From NCBI RefSeq assembly GCF_000235625.1, contig NZ_AGTR01000028.1, positions 1-64,000 of the forward strand: 64,000 nt of DNA, written 5' to 3'. Positions within the stretch are counted from its first letter, which is position 1; the number at the start of each line of letters is the position of its first letter. The DNA comes from Marinobacter manganoxydans MnI7-9 (GTDB lineage Bacteria; Pseudomonadota; Gammaproteobacteria; Pseudomonadales; Oleiphilaceae). Under the pieces are notes generated by a model. That model made no database searches. It saw only the letters and a list, made by a program, of their open reading frames with translations, and was not told where the DNA came from. Below are positions 41,507-50,037 of this stretch, piece by piece. Made by a program: the position numbers and the translations under genes.

Positions 41507-42691
41507 TTGGACCTTCAACTTTCCAGCCGAGTACAGGCTATCAAGCCCTCTCCCACCCTCGCAGTCACCAACAAGGCCGCGGAACTCCGCGCAGCAGGCC
41601 AGGACATTATCGGCCTGGGTGCCGGCGAGCCGGACTTCGACACACCTGATCACATCAAACAGGCAGCCATTGAAGCCATCAATAACGGCCAGACAAAATA
41701 CACTGCCGTGGATGGTACGCCAGCCCTGAAAAAAGCGATTATTGCGAAGTTCAAACGGGACAACGGCCTGGATTACGAAGCCAACCAGATACTGGTAAGC
41801 AGTGGTGGCAAACAGAGCTTTTTCAACCTCGCACTTGCCACACTGAACCCGGGTGACGAAGCCATCATCCCTGCCCCGTACTGGGTTTCCTACCCGGATA
41901 TGGTGCTGGTGGCTGAAGGCAAACCCGTGATTATCGAAACCGGTGCTGAAACCCGCTTCAAGATCACTCCGGAGCAGCTGGAAAACGCGATTACCGAGCG
42001 TACCCGCCTGTTCGTGATCAATAGCCCCTCGAACCCGAGCGGCATGGCCTACACCCTCGAAGAGCTGCAGGCCATCGGCGAGGTGCTGAAGAAGCACCCG
42101 AACATCATGATCGCCACCGACGATATGTATGAGCCGATCCTCTGGACCGGCAAAGCGTTCTGCAACATCCTGAACGCCACGCCTGAGTTGTATGACCGCA
42201 CCTTCGTCCTGAATGGCGTATCCAAGGCCTACTCCATGACTGGCTGGCGTATCGGCTACGCCGCGGGCCCGGCGAAAATCATCGGTGCAATGAAGAAGAT
42301 CCAGTCCCAGAGCACCTCCAACCCGGCCTCCATCTCCCAGGCAGCGGCACAGGCTGCGCTGGATGGCGATCAGGGCTGCGTGGGCGAGATGGTCAAGGCC
42401 TTCAAGGAACGCCACGACTGGCTGGTAGAAGCACTGAACAAGCTGCCAGGCGTTGAATGCCTGAACGGCGACGGTACCTTCTATGTGTTCCCCAGCTTCC
42501 AGGGCGCCATCGATGCGGATTCCAGCGTCAGCACCGACGTTGAATTCGCCGAGAAACTGCTGACCGACGCCGGCGTGGCACTGGTCCCGGGTTCCGCCTT
42601 CGGTTGCCCTGGCCACATGCGCCTGAGCTTTGCGACCAGCATGGAAAACCTGGAAAAGGCTGTCGAACGCCTTCAGAAAGCGCTTGGCTAA
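41507..42691 (+). CDS. Class I aminotransferase (aspartate aminotransferase type)
   Basis: A 394-residue PLP enzyme of the bacterial subgroup with AspC of Thermus/Rhizobium type. AGEPDFDTPDHIKQAA and YTAVDGTPALKKAI lie near the N-terminus. INSPSNPSG and the PLP-lysine motif NGVSKAYSMTGWRIGYAAG (about 240) are intact, and the substrate-carboxylate Arg is in HMRLSFA. The start is a TTG at 41507, fixed by AAGGAG 7 bases upstream; no ATG or GTG start lies near. Transamination of aspartate or a related amino acid is likely. Confidence 0.92.
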   Translation: MDLQLSSRVQAIKPSPTLAVTNKAAELRAAGQDIIGLGAGEPDFDTPDHIKQAAIEAINNGQTKYTAVDGTPALKKAIIAKFKRDNGLDYEANQILVSSGGKQSFFNLALATLNPGDEAIIPAPYWVSYPDMVLVAEGKPVIIETGAETRFKITPEQLENAITERTRLFVINSPSNPSGMAYTLEELQAIGEVLKKHPNIMIATDDMYEPILWTGKAFCNILNATPELYDRTFVLNGVSKAYSMTGWRIGYAAGPAKIIGAMKKIQSQSTSNPASISQAAAQAALDGDQGCVGEMVKAFKERHDWLVEALNKLPGVECLNGDGTFYVFPSFQGAIDADSSVSTDVEFAEKLLTDAGVALVPGSAFGCPGHMRLSFATSMENLEKAVERLQKALG

Positions 42692-42708
42692 AAAGTTCTG
42701 GCCAGGGG

Positions 42709-42737
42709 TTGACGGGGCGGTATTGCCAACTTAATAT
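42709..42737 (+). promoter_or_regulatory. tRNA-Asn promoter (second copy)
   Basis: TTGACG (42709-42714), 17-base spacer, TAATAT (42732-42737) and a GC-rich discriminator ACGCGCC. Spacing and -10 equal those of the first tRNA-Asn promoter. Confidence 0.75.
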
Positions 42738-42761
42738 ACGCGCCTCGTCACACGACGACGT

Positions 42762-42837
42762 TCCCCGATAGCTCAGTTGGTAGAGCAACGGACTGTTAAT
42801 CCGTTTGTCGCTGGTTCGAGCCCAGCTCGGGGAGCCA
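42762..42837 (+). tRNA. tRNA-Asn (anticodon GTT), second identical copy
   Basis: All 76 bases match the copy at 28162-28237, including the encoded CCA. The flanks differ apart from promoter elements, so this is an old or gene-converted duplication. Confidence 0.97.
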
Positions 42838-42845
42838 CTATTCTG

Positions 42846-42882
42846 AAAGCCCGCTAATTCTCTGAGTTAGCGGGTTTTTTAT
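42846..42882 (+). terminator. Rho-independent terminator after the second tRNA-Asn
   Basis: Stem 42846-42857 with 42867-42878 (CCCGCTAA/TTAGCGGG plus A-T pairs and one G-T) followed by TTTTTT. Confidence 0.9.
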
Positions 42883-42965
42883 TGCCTTCTCTTTTGCATT
42901 ACGTTTTTTGACCACATCTTGAGTGGTGGTGCGTGCTCCTGCCCTAGCCTGCTGCATTCGGGGCT

Positions 42966-43073
42966 GGCGGTGTGGGGTCGCCCTCCCAAAAAACGCTACG
43001 AGCACGTCCATGTGCGCTTGACTGTGGCCATCCATGGCCACAGACATTTTTGGGAGGGCAACCCCACACCACC
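42966..43073 (-). repeat. Folded intergenic repeat, copy B
   Basis: Outer arms 42966-42992 and 43047-43073 are inverted (25 of 27 pair). Read on the minus strand, the core has GGCCATGGATGGCC and then AAGCGCACATGGACGTGCTC. The core is shared with copies A and C, but the arm sequence is unrelated to theirs. Confidence 0.88.
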
Positions 43074-43160
43074 GATCCAGACCCAACGATATACTCCCGA
43101 CTTATTCGCTGAGTTTCCGAAAGGCACCTAAGGATATGCGGCTAGAATTTGCACCTAAAT

Positions 43161-43188
43161 GTAGGTCGGATTGGCACAGCATAATCCG
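43161..43188. repeat. Left part of a REP palindrome interrupted by the insertion sequence
   Basis: GTAGGTCGGATT, a 10-base loop and AATCCG end exactly at the IS boundary. The missing ACCTA is found on the other side of the IS at 44617-44621. Joined, the arms TAGGTCGGATT and AATCCGACCTA pair over 11 bp. Confidence 0.85.
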
Positions 43189-43205
43189 TATATGGTCTCC
43201 TCCCC

Positions 43206-43460
43206 GTTTGCAAGGTCTCAGCACTCAATGTCAGGGACAGGTTTGCGCCCGTATATCCGGCCTGTTTGATGAGGCGGCTTTGTCGCCTCTGGCCTTGATG
43301 GAAGATCCGCGCCTGCCGTCCTTATCGACCTAACGGCCTCTGGGGCCCTTGGATTAGTCAGGTTTTCGGCAGGCCGGTCTGACCTGTTATGCCATCGATT
43401 GCTGTGACCCTCGCAACCTGCGGGAAGGGTAACCGCTTTACTTTCCGACGTCGCGTCGGT
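43206..43460 (-). ncRNA. Predicted bridge RNA of the IS element
   Basis: The non-coding end downstream of the transposase, read on the minus strand. A hairpin CCGACG/CGTCGG (43445-43459) comes first. Next is a target loop closed by an 8-bp stem (43367-43374 with 43311-43318) that holds TAATCC (43356-43351) and TTAGGTCG (43333-43326) around a GGCC/GGCC hairpin. Then a donor loop holds CTCATC (43273-43268) and ATATACG (43256-43250). The first pair matches the two halves of the REP target and the second the two IS ends, all meeting at a CG core. Exact RNA ends are unknown. Matches are seen; the RNA itself is inferred from the IS110 mechanism. Confidence 0.7.
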
Positions 43461-43488
43461 GATTTAGCTCAGTCAATCCCTGACTTAT

Positions 43489-44523
43489 TCATACCGCCAG
43501 CCGTTGCTCCGATGGCTGGTAGTGCTCGCCTCGGGCGATAATCACCCAGGCAATGCGAACCAACTTGTTGGCCAATGCGACGGTTGCCTTGTTGAACCCT
43601 CGCTCTGCCTTGAGTCGCTGGATCCATCGGCTGAGGCGGTCCATTTTCCCGTCCGCACGGGCAACCACCGCTCTCGCCCCGTGAACCAGTTGGGCGCGTA
43701 CGTACGGGTCGCCTCGCTTGCTGATTCCCAGTAAGACGTCTTTGCCCCCGGTGCTGTTCTGACGGGGGATCAGGCCCAGCGCTGCGCCAGCGTCTCGGCC
43801 TCGCCGGAATTGGCGGCCATCACCCATCCAGCCCTTCAGCAGACTGGCGACGACTTCACCAACGCCCGGTATCGCTTGCAGGCGCCGACAGGTCTCATCC
43901 TGTCTCGATCTCTGCTTTACTTGTTGGTCGTACCAGGCCAGTTCCTGCTCTACTTCCAGAAAACGCTGATACTGGCGGTGCAACAACTGCCGGGCCCGCT
44001 CGCTCAACCCGTTGTCAGCGTCTTCCAGTGCCAGTGGCAGCTCCCGGCGCAGCGCCGCTATTCCCTGGGGCATGATCACACCGTACTCGGCCAGCAATCC
44101 TCGAAGCTGATTGCTGATTCGTACCCGATCCTTGCTCACGCCCTGGCGCAGCTTGTGCAGCATCTGATCATCCTGCTGCTCGACCTCTTTGATCGGCACC
44201 GGGCGAATTCGCCCATGTTCACTGGCCTCCGCAATGGCCTGAGCATCGTTGTAATCGTTTTTCTGACCTCGAAGATAGCCCTTCACATGTTGAGGCGGTA
44301 ACAACTCAACCTGATGCCCTAACGCTCGTATCTGGCGAGCCCAATAGTGCGAGCTCCCACACGCCTCAAGAGCGACTGTGCAAGGCTCCAAACGCACCAG
44401 CTGCTCCAGCAACTGCTTGCGGCGCACTTTGCGCTTCCACCCGCTGTGACCTTTAGGGCCCAGCCCAAAAAGGACAAACGTGTTCTTTGCGAGATCAATG
44501 CCAACCGTTGTAACCTTACTCAT
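43489..44523 (-). CDS. IS110-family transposase (DEDD recombinase)
   Basis: A 344-residue RNA-guided-type recombinase. The RuvC-like DEDD residues are in place: Asp10 (GIDLAKN), Glu53 (ALEACGSSHYW), Asp90 and Asp93 (KNDYNDAQAIAEA). The C-terminal Tnp20 domain (about 212-300: LQAIPGVGEVVASLL) carries the serine of the active site, probably Ser257 (PRQNSTGGK). Full length and intact, so the element may still move. A GGGAGGAG site precedes the ATG; that ribosome site is itself an extra partial copy of the IS inverted repeat (44522-44533). Confidence 0.95.
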   Translation of the reverse strand: MSKVTTVGIDLAKNTFVLFGLGPKGHSGWKRKVRRKQLLEQLVRLEPCTVALEACGSSHYWARQIRALGHQVELLPPQHVKGYLRGQKNDYNDAQAIAEASEHGRIRPVPIKEVEQQDDQMLHKLRQGVSKDRVRISNQLRGLLAEYGVIMPQGIAALRRELPLALEDADNGLSERARQLLHRQYQRFLEVEQELAWYDQQVKQRSRQDETCRRLQAIPGVGEVVASLLKGWMGDGRQFRRGRDAGAALGLIPRQNSTGGKDVLLGISKRGDPYVRAQLVHGARAVVARADGKMDRLSRWIQRLKAERGFNKATVALANKLVRIAWVIIARGEHYQPSEQRLAV

Positions 44524-44614
44524 GGTCTCCTCCCACTCGTTTCTGATAGGAAAATTCTCCTTCCCTATCCTGGCGCATTGCGACGCCGATTAGGAGGGGA
44601 GGAGACCATCTCAT

Positions 44615-44622
44615 CGACCTAA
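44615..44622. repeat. Right part of the interrupted REP palindrome
   Basis: CGACCTAA flanks the IS on the right. It completes the palindrome begun at 43161-43188. Confidence 0.8.
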
Positions 44623-44670
44623 GCCTGCATCTGTCTTTCGGGAAAATGCGGTCAACTGGAAGGTCTAAAC

Positions 44671-44778
44671 GGGACAGCTGGCAGGGCATTCCAAAACTGT
44701 AGAGGGCCATGGACGGCCCGAAACAAGCGCACACGGACGTGCTTGTAGCGTGTTTTGGAAAGCCCTGCCAGCTGTCCC
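44671..44778 (+). repeat. Folded intergenic repeat, copy C
   Basis: Outer arms 44671-44697 and 44752-44778 are inverted (26 of 27 pair). The core reads GGCCATGGACGGCC and then AAGCGCACACGGACGTGCTT, as in copies A and B. It lies 49 bases beyond the pyrF stop codon, between pyrF and the IS. Confidence 0.88.
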
Positions 44779-44826
44779 TGCCACCATTACTCAAAGGCTA
44801 GGTCAGGATTCGAGGGCCGGATAGGG

Positions 44827-45543
44827 CTAGAGTCCAATCACTTCGGAGTGAATAGCCTCCAAGGAAGCCAGCGGGTCAGACGCCTGAGTAATCGGACGGC
44901 CGATCACGAGGTAATCGGAACCGGCTTTGAGGGCATCTGTGGGCGTCATGATGCGCTGCTGGTCGCCTTTATCGGCCGTCAGGGGGCGGATACCCGGTGT
45001 GATCAGTTTGAAGTCGGCGCCCTGCTCGACTTTAAGCTTCGGTGCCTCCTGGGCGGAGCAGACGACGCCGTCGAGGCCGCAATTTTTGGTGAGGGTTGCC
45101 AGTCGGGACACCTGTGCTTCCGGGGAATCGGTGATGCCGATGCCGACGAGGTCGTCGGCGTTCATACTGGTGAGGACCGTGACGGCGATCAACAGCGGGC
45201 GATCCGCGCCAAAGCTTTCCAGACGTTCCCGACAGGCGGTCATCATTTTCTCGCCACCAGAGGCATGCACATTGACCATCCATACACCGAGATCGGCGGC
45301 AGCTGCAACGGCAGCTGAGGTGGTGTTCGGGATGTCATGGAATTTCAGATCCAGGAATACGTCGAATCCACGCTTCTGAAGCCCTTCAACCAATTGCGGG
45401 CCGGAACGGGTGAACAGTTCCTTACCCACTTTCAGGCGGCATTTGCTCGGGTCCAGTTTGTCGACCAGCTCAAGGGCAGGATTCTGGGAGGGAAAATCGA
45501 GGGCGACGATGATCTTGGGATCGTTAGCGGTTTGCACGTTCAC
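44827..45543 (-). CDS. pyrF: Orotidine 5'-phosphate decarboxylase
   Basis: A 238-residue enzyme forming UMP, the last step of pyrimidine synthesis. The catalytic Asp-Lys-Asp array is seen as [17 protein letters not shown] (about 59-75), with [13 protein letters not shown] before it and the phosphate-binding [13 protein letters not shown] near the end. It is the last gene of the gyrA-pyrF block, 26 bases after lapB. The folded repeat C lies just downstream and may end the transcript. Confidence 0.97.
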   Translation of the reverse strand: MNVQTANDPKIIVALDFPSQNPALELVDKLDPSKCRLKVGKELFTRSGPQLVEGLQKRGFDVFLDLKFHDIPNTTSAAVAAAADLGVWMVNVHASGGEKMMTACRERLESFGADRPLLIAVTVLTSMNADDLVGIGITDSPEAQVSRLATLTKNCGLDGVVCSAQEAPKLKVEQGADFKLITPGIRPLTADKGDQQRIMTPTDALKAGSDYLVIGRPITQASDPLASLEAIHSEVIGL

Positions 45544-45569
45544 TTGTCCTGCGGAAATTCGGTAAAGGT

Positions 45570-46739
45570 TTATTCGGCTTCAACACCCTGGATCGGGCGC
45601 ACGGTTTCCCATTGCTTGCAGCTTGGGCAAAGCCAGTGCAGCTGACGGCCAGAGAAACCACAGCTGACACAACGGTAGACGGGACGATTGGCGAGAATCA
45701 GGTGGCCAATACGGCTCACCAGCCTGCCCTCATCAGTGGTCATGCCCTTCTCATAGCCGGCCATTTCCACCAGCCTGAGCAAGCCACGGACACTCGGGCG
45801 GGTTTCCAGTTCCTGCCTGAGCAAGTCGATGGCAGCCGGTCGCCCCGAGGCACGCTCGACGGACTCCACCAGAGCCAGCAACAAACTGGTGCTCGGGTAG
45901 TTTTCGTAAAGCTTGCGCAGTTTTTTCGCCAACCGGCCAATGTCGCCGTGCTCATGCTCAAGTTTCATGAGCCGGTCGATGGCTTCCGGCCCAAACTCCG
46001 GGTTCTGTTCGAATACTTTCAGGCACTGGCTGCCTGCCTCGCGATAGCTGCCCTGCCGAACCAGCAGCTTCATCATAATAAGATTGGCCCGCACGCAAGA
46101 GCGATCGTACTCAAGCGCCTCCTTAGCCAGTTTCTGGGCAGCCCAGCGGTCGTCCTGTTTCAGGGACTCTTCCGACAGCTCGCATGTCAGGTAGGCCAGC
46201 ACTTTGAACATTGCCGGGTCGGCGTCTCCACGTGTCAGCGTCCGGGCAACTTCGGCAGCCTTCGCCCATTCCTTTTCCTGTTGGTAGAGGTCGATGAGCT
46301 GCTGGGAGGAGTGCCGACCATAATCCTTGTCGCCCATCAATTGGTGCAACAATGCCTCGGCGCGGTCAAGCAGCCCCGCGTTCAGGTAATCGCGGGCAAG
46401 CTCGAGAGTCACCTGCGGGGAGAATCTCGGGGGTAATTCGGGCCTGGCCAGAAGGTTCTGGTGGATCAGTATGGCGCGATCGGTTTCGCCCTTGTTACGG
46501 AAATGGCTGCCAATGGAGAGGTGGAGACTGACAGTATCCTTGTTGACCGCAAGGGACTGGACGAAATTCTCAACCGCCTGGTCGGAGTAGTTCGTGAACA
46601 GGAACTGGAGACGGTCCTTCACCGATTCCTCATCGGAAATCGTTTTGCCGGATCGCCTGTCACCGCTTCCCAGCCGGCCCACAAGCCAGCCAACGGCGAC
46701 TGCAACTGTTAGCAGCAGCCACTGTAATACGATATCCAT
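45570..46739 (-). CDS. lapB: Lipopolysaccharide assembly protein LapB
   Basis: A 389-residue inner-membrane-anchored TPR protein that regulates LPS synthesis by presenting LpxC to the FtsH protease and by organising LPS assembly. It has one N-terminal membrane helix (about 4-20), TPR helices through residues about 60-340, and a C-terminal rubredoxin-like metal site [18 protein letters not shown]. The ATG overlaps the lapA stop by one base (TAATG). Gene order and length match the lapAB pair of E. coli. Confidence 0.94.
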   Translation of the reverse strand: MDIVLQWLLLTVAVAVGWLVGRLGSGDRRSGKTISDEESVKDRLQFLFTNYSDQAVENFVQSLAVNKDTVSLHLSIGSHFRNKGETDRAILIHQNLLARPELPPRFSPQVTLELARDYLNAGLLDRAEALLHQLMGDKDYGRHSSQQLIDLYQQEKEWAKAAEVARTLTRGDADPAMFKVLAYLTCELSEESLKQDDRWAAQKLAKEALEYDRSCVRANLIMMKLLVRQGSYREAGSQCLKVFEQNPEFGPEAIDRLMKLEHEHGDIGRLAKKLRKLYENYPSTSLLLALVESVERASGRPAAIDLLRQELETRPSVRGLLRLVEMAGYEKGMTTDEGRLVSRIGHLILANRPVYRCVSCGFSGRQLHWLCPSCKQWETVRPIQGVEAE

Positions 46740-47041
46740 TAAAGAGTCCGGTCGTTCTGGGCCCTGGATTTCTCCAATGCCTGCTCGGCGCGATCAAGTC
46801 GTTTCTGAAGGGTTCGCCGGGACACCGAGTTGCGAACGGTGGCCAGCATGGTCATCAGCACGCCAACAAGGGCACCGACAACAAATGCCATGATAATCCA
46901 GACGGCAACACCATGGGGCTGGGTTTCAAACAACAGAAAGTTGAGGGAGACTGCCATTTGATTGTTGAGCGAGAATACCAGTGCCAGCAGAACCAGGACC
47001 AAAACCAACAGAATAATGAGGATCTTCTGCAATCCTGCCAT
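46739..47041 (-). CDS. lapA: Lipopolysaccharide assembly protein LapA (DUF1049)
   Basis: A 100-residue inner-membrane protein with two membrane helices (about 5-25 and 43-65) and a basic coiled-coil C-terminus (RRTLQKRLDRAEQALEKSRAQ). The family signature SLNNQMAVSLNFLLFE is present. Start ATG 47041 has GGGAG 10 bases upstream; ATG 47065 would add eight residues. Translationally coupled to lapB. Confidence 0.9.
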   Translation of the reverse strand: MAGLQKILIILLVLVLVLLALVFSLNNQMAVSLNFLLFETQPHGVAVWIIMAFVVGALVGVLMTMLATVRNSVSRRTLQKRLDRAEQALEKSRAQNDRTL

Positions 47042-47100
47042 AGCGATAGCACTCCCAAAGGGCATTGATGCCCGAATTATACGCGTTCCCTGAGCAGCTG

Positions 47101-47397
47101 TTAAAAGCCTTTCTTCAAGCTGTCGTTGACCTGCTCTCTCAATTCCTTGCCGGGTTTGAAGTGCGGCACATATTTGGCTGGCAACTGAACAGCCTCACCG
47201 GTTTTCGGATTGCGCCCGGTACGCGCGGCCCGGTGATGAAGGGAAAAACTGCCAAATCCCCGGATTTCTATTCTCTGACCATCGGCAAGCGACTGGGACA
47301 TGTGCTCGATGATGGTTTTTACAGCCAGTTCGACATCTTTAACGGAGAGCTGAGTTTGCTTGGAAGCAATCAGCTCGACCAGTTCGGACTTCGTCAT
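47101..47397 (-). CDS. ihfB: Integration host factor subunit beta
   Basis: A 98-residue DNA-bending protein that pairs with IHF alpha. [14 protein letters not shown], the beta-arm region [28 protein letters not shown] with the intercalating Pro, and the basic C-terminus [14 protein letters not shown] identify the beta subunit. It lies between rpsA and lapA as in many gammaproteobacteria. The terminator at 47484 separates it from rpsA, so it likely has its own promoter in 47398-47480 as well. Confidence 0.96.
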   Translation of the reverse strand: MTKSELVELIASKQTQLSVKDVELAVKTIIEHMSQSLADGQRIEIRGFGSFSLHHRAARTGRNPKTGEAVQLPAKYVPHFKPGKELREQVNDSLKKGF

Positions 47398-47483
47398 GAG
47401 GCGTTTCCCTCTTTCATTTTTATTTGGCCGTCGGTTACCGGATTCCCATGACTACCTAGTTTAGCCAAACCAGAAAAAAACAC

Positions 47484-47516
47484 AAAAAAAACGGGCTCTT
47501 AGAGCCCGTTTTTTTC
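47484..47516 (-). terminator. Rho-independent terminator after rpsA
   Basis: An 8-bp stem ACGGGCTC/GAGCCCGT (47491-47498 with 47502-47509) flanked by seven A on the left and seven T on the right. It therefore works on either strand; on the minus strand it lies 16 bases after the rpsA stop. Confidence 0.93.
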
Positions 47517-47531
47517 GTACCAACCGGAAGA

Positions 47532-49226
47532 TTAGTCCTTGTTGGCGTTTTGCTGCTGCATCTGCTCCTTGATGAGATCACCGATGGTGGTCGCACCAGA
47601 GGAAGTTTCCGCAGTTTTGGTCCGCACGTTTTCCAGTGCCTGCTTGTCGTCCTCAACATCTTTGGACTTCACAGACAGGTTGATGATGCGGTTCTTGCGA
47701 TCGATGCTGATGATCTTCGCTTCAACTTCTTCGCCTTCTTTCAGCGCGTTGCGTGCGTCTTCAACACGGTCACGGCTGATTTCAGAGGCTTTCAGTACCG
47801 CTTCAACTTCGTCGTTCAGGGCAATGGTAGCTGCCTTGGCATCAACTGCAGACACGGTTCCCTTAACAATAGAGCCCTTGTCGTTCAGCTGCACAAACTC
47901 GGCGAACGGATCGCTTTCGAGCTGCTTGATACCCAGGGAGATACGCTCACGCTCCGGATCAACAGACAGGATAACGGTTTCAACTTCGTCACCCTTCTTG
48001 TATTCACGAACCGCTTCTTCGCCAGTCTCGTTCCAGCTGATGTCAGACAGGTGAACCAGACCGTCGATGCCGCCATCCAGACCGATGAAGATACCGAAGT
48101 CAGTGATTGACTTGATCTTACCGGAGATGCGGTCGCCCTTGTTGAAGTTGCTGGAGAAGTCTTCCCACGGGTTGGATACACACTGCTTGATACCCAGGGA
48201 GATACGACGACGCTCTTCGTCGATATCCAGAATCATCACGCCCACTTCGTCGCCAACCTGGACAACCTTGGACGGATGGATGTTCTTGTTGGTCCAATCC
48301 ATTTCAGATACGTGAACCAGACCTTCAACACCCTCTTCCAACTCAGCAAAGCAACCGTAGTCAGTCAGGTTGGTAACGCGTGCTGTAACCTTGCTGCCTT
48401 CCGGATAACGACCCTTGATATCAACCCAGGGATCTTCGCCCAGCTGCTTCAGGCCGAGAGAAACACGGTTGCGCTCACGATCGAACTTCAGAACCTTGAC
48501 GCTGATTTCGTCGCCAACATTAACGATTTCGCTCGGATGCTTGATGCGCTTCCAGGCCATATCGGTAATGTGCAGCAGGCCGTCAACACCACCCAGATCC
48601 ACGAACGCGCCGTAGTCGGTCAGGTTCTTGACGATACCCTTGATTTCCATACCCTCGGTCAGGGTTTCCAGCAGAGCTTCACGCTCGGCACTGTTCTCAG
48701 CTTCCAGAACGGCGCGGCGGGAAACAACCACGTTGTTACGCTTCTGGTCGAGCTTGATAACCTTGAATTCGAGTTCTTTGTTCTCCAAGTGCGCGGTGTC
48801 GCGAACCGGACGAACATCTACCAGCGAGCCAGGCAGGAAGGCACGGATGCCGGCCAGATCGACGGTGAAGCCACCCTTGACCTTACCGTTGATGATACCT
48901 TTAACCACTTCCTCAGCTTCGAAGGACTTCTCGAGTACCTTCCAGGCTTCTGCACGCTTGGCCTTTTCACGGGACAGACGGGTCTCACCGAAGCCGTCTT
49001 CAACAGCGTCGAGAGCTACATCGACAACGTCGCCGATAGCAATTTCCAACTCGCCTTTTTCGTTAAGGAACTGGGAGGCGGGGATAACGCCTTCGGACTT
49101 CAGTCCGGCGTTAACGGTGACCCAGTCGTTATCGACGTCTACAACGGTTCCCTGGACGATGGAACCCGGTTGCATGTCAATTTCTTTTAGGCTTTCTTCA
49201 AAAAGATCCGCAAAGCTCTCGCTCAT
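47532..49226 (-). CDS. rpsA: 30S ribosomal protein S1
   Basis: A 564-residue mRNA-binding ribosomal protein with six S1 (OB-fold) domains. Domains 3-6 repeat the pattern [21 protein letters not shown] and [13 protein letters not shown]. Length matches proteobacterial S1. Start ATG 49226 ([13 protein letters not shown]) has AGGA 7 bases upstream; the open frame to 49289 is unsupported. Cotranscription with cmk upstream is usual, and a terminator follows. Confidence 0.97.
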   Translation of the reverse strand: MSESFADLFEESLKEIDMQPGSIVQGTVVDVDNDWVTVNAGLKSEGVIPASQFLNEKGELEIAIGDVVDVALDAVEDGFGETRLSREKAKRAEAWKVLEKSFEAEEVVKGIINGKVKGGFTVDLAGIRAFLPGSLVDVRPVRDTAHLENKELEFKVIKLDQKRNNVVVSRRAVLEAENSAEREALLETLTEGMEIKGIVKNLTDYGAFVDLGGVDGLLHITDMAWKRIKHPSEIVNVGDEISVKVLKFDRERNRVSLGLKQLGEDPWVDIKGRYPEGSKVTARVTNLTDYGCFAELEEGVEGLVHVSEMDWTNKNIHPSKVVQVGDEVGVMILDIDEERRRISLGIKQCVSNPWEDFSSNFNKGDRISGKIKSITDFGIFIGLDGGIDGLVHLSDISWNETGEEAVREYKKGDEVETVILSVDPERERISLGIKQLESDPFAEFVQLNDKGSIVKGTVSAVDAKAATIALNDEVEAVLKASEISRDRVEDARNALKEGEEVEAKIISIDRKNRIINLSVKSKDVEDDKQALENVRTKTAETSSGATTIGDLIKEQMQQQNANKD

Positions 49227-49356
49227 TATGAGTCCTATATGATCAACGCAAGTGTACTCCGTGCCACCAGCAACACGGTCTGTTAACAAGTTCCGGATTA
49301 AGCCTGTGGCTGGCAGATAACGCTACATCCGGCATTTCAACGACAAAAAGGTGTAG

Positions 49357-50037
49357 TCAGGCCTGACCTGCTGCGGCCATACACCTGTCTAACACCTCTT
49401 CTATACTCAATCCCGTAGAATCAATGACTTGCGCATCATCTGCGGGCTTGAGAGGGGCTGCGGAACGGTTCATATCCCGTTCATCACGAACCCGTATCTC
49501 CTCTAAAAGGGCGTCAATATTAACATCGACACCCGCGTCCTTCAACTGGCTATAGCGCCGTTGAGCCCTCTCCTCGGCGCTTGCCGTCAGGAAGATTTTT
49601 ACCGGCGCGTCCGGAAACACCACGGTCCCCATATCACGGCCATCGGCCACAAGGCCCGGCGCCTGCCGGAAGTCCCGCTGGCGCTGCAAAAGGGCGTCAC
49701 GGACCGACTGGATCACAGCCACCTTTGAAGCATTGTCGCCCGCCGATTCTGTACGTATATCTGCGGTCACGTCCTGCCCTGCCAGAACGACTTTTACCGG
49801 CTCACCTGCCGGCGTGGGCTCAAACGCCACATCCAGTCCGGCGGCGACTTTTACCAGCCCGCTCTCATCATCCATGGACACGCCCTGGCGAGCCGCGGCC
49901 AGCGCCGTCAGCCGATAAAGAGCACCACTGTCCAGAAGATGCCAGCCCAGCTTTCGGGCCAGCATCTGGGTAATCGTGCCTTTGCCGGAACCCCCGGGAC
50001 CATCCACGGTGATCACCGGCGCACTGCTATCAACCAT
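49357..50037 (-). CDS. cmk: Cytidylate kinase
   Basis: A 226-residue kinase phosphorylating CMP and dCMP. P-loop [17 protein letters not shown] (about 11-27), the CMP-binding [13 protein letters not shown], and the lid [23 protein letters not shown] are all present. Its ATG overlaps the stop of the tyrA/aroA gene by one base (TAATG), so it is coupled. rpsA follows after 130 bases, the usual order. Confidence 0.96.
   Translation of the reverse strand: MVDSSAPVITVDGPGGSGKGTITQMLARKLGWHLLDSGALYRLTALAAARQGVSMDDESGLVKVAAGLDVAFEPTPAGEPVKVVLAGQDVTADIRTESAGDNASKVAVIQSVRDALLQRQRDFRQAPGLVADGRDMGTVVFPDAPVKIFLTASAEERAQRRYSQLKDAGVDVNIDALLEEIRVRDERDMNRSAAPLKPADDAQVIDSTGLSIEEVLDRCMAAAGQA

Larger units (their letters stand above)
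43189..44616 (-). mobile_element. IS110-family (IS1111-type) insertion sequence
   Basis: A complete 1428-bp element (counting one copy of the CG core). A perfect 14-bp inverted repeat lies inside the ends: 43192-43205 and 44596-44609. It is set 3 bases from the left tip and 7 from the right (CG included), the asymmetric spacing known for the IS1111 subgroup. The gene-free end is the one downstream of the transposase (about 300 bases), also as in IS1111 relatives. There is no ordinary target duplication; only CG is present at both junctions (43187-43188, 44615-44616). It is inserted into a REP palindrome. Confidence 0.88.

Noticed and set aside
42966-43073. Folded repeats as integron attC sites
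   Set aside because: They have large palindromic arms but lack the conserved 7-base core sites at both ends, and no cassettes or integrase are present.
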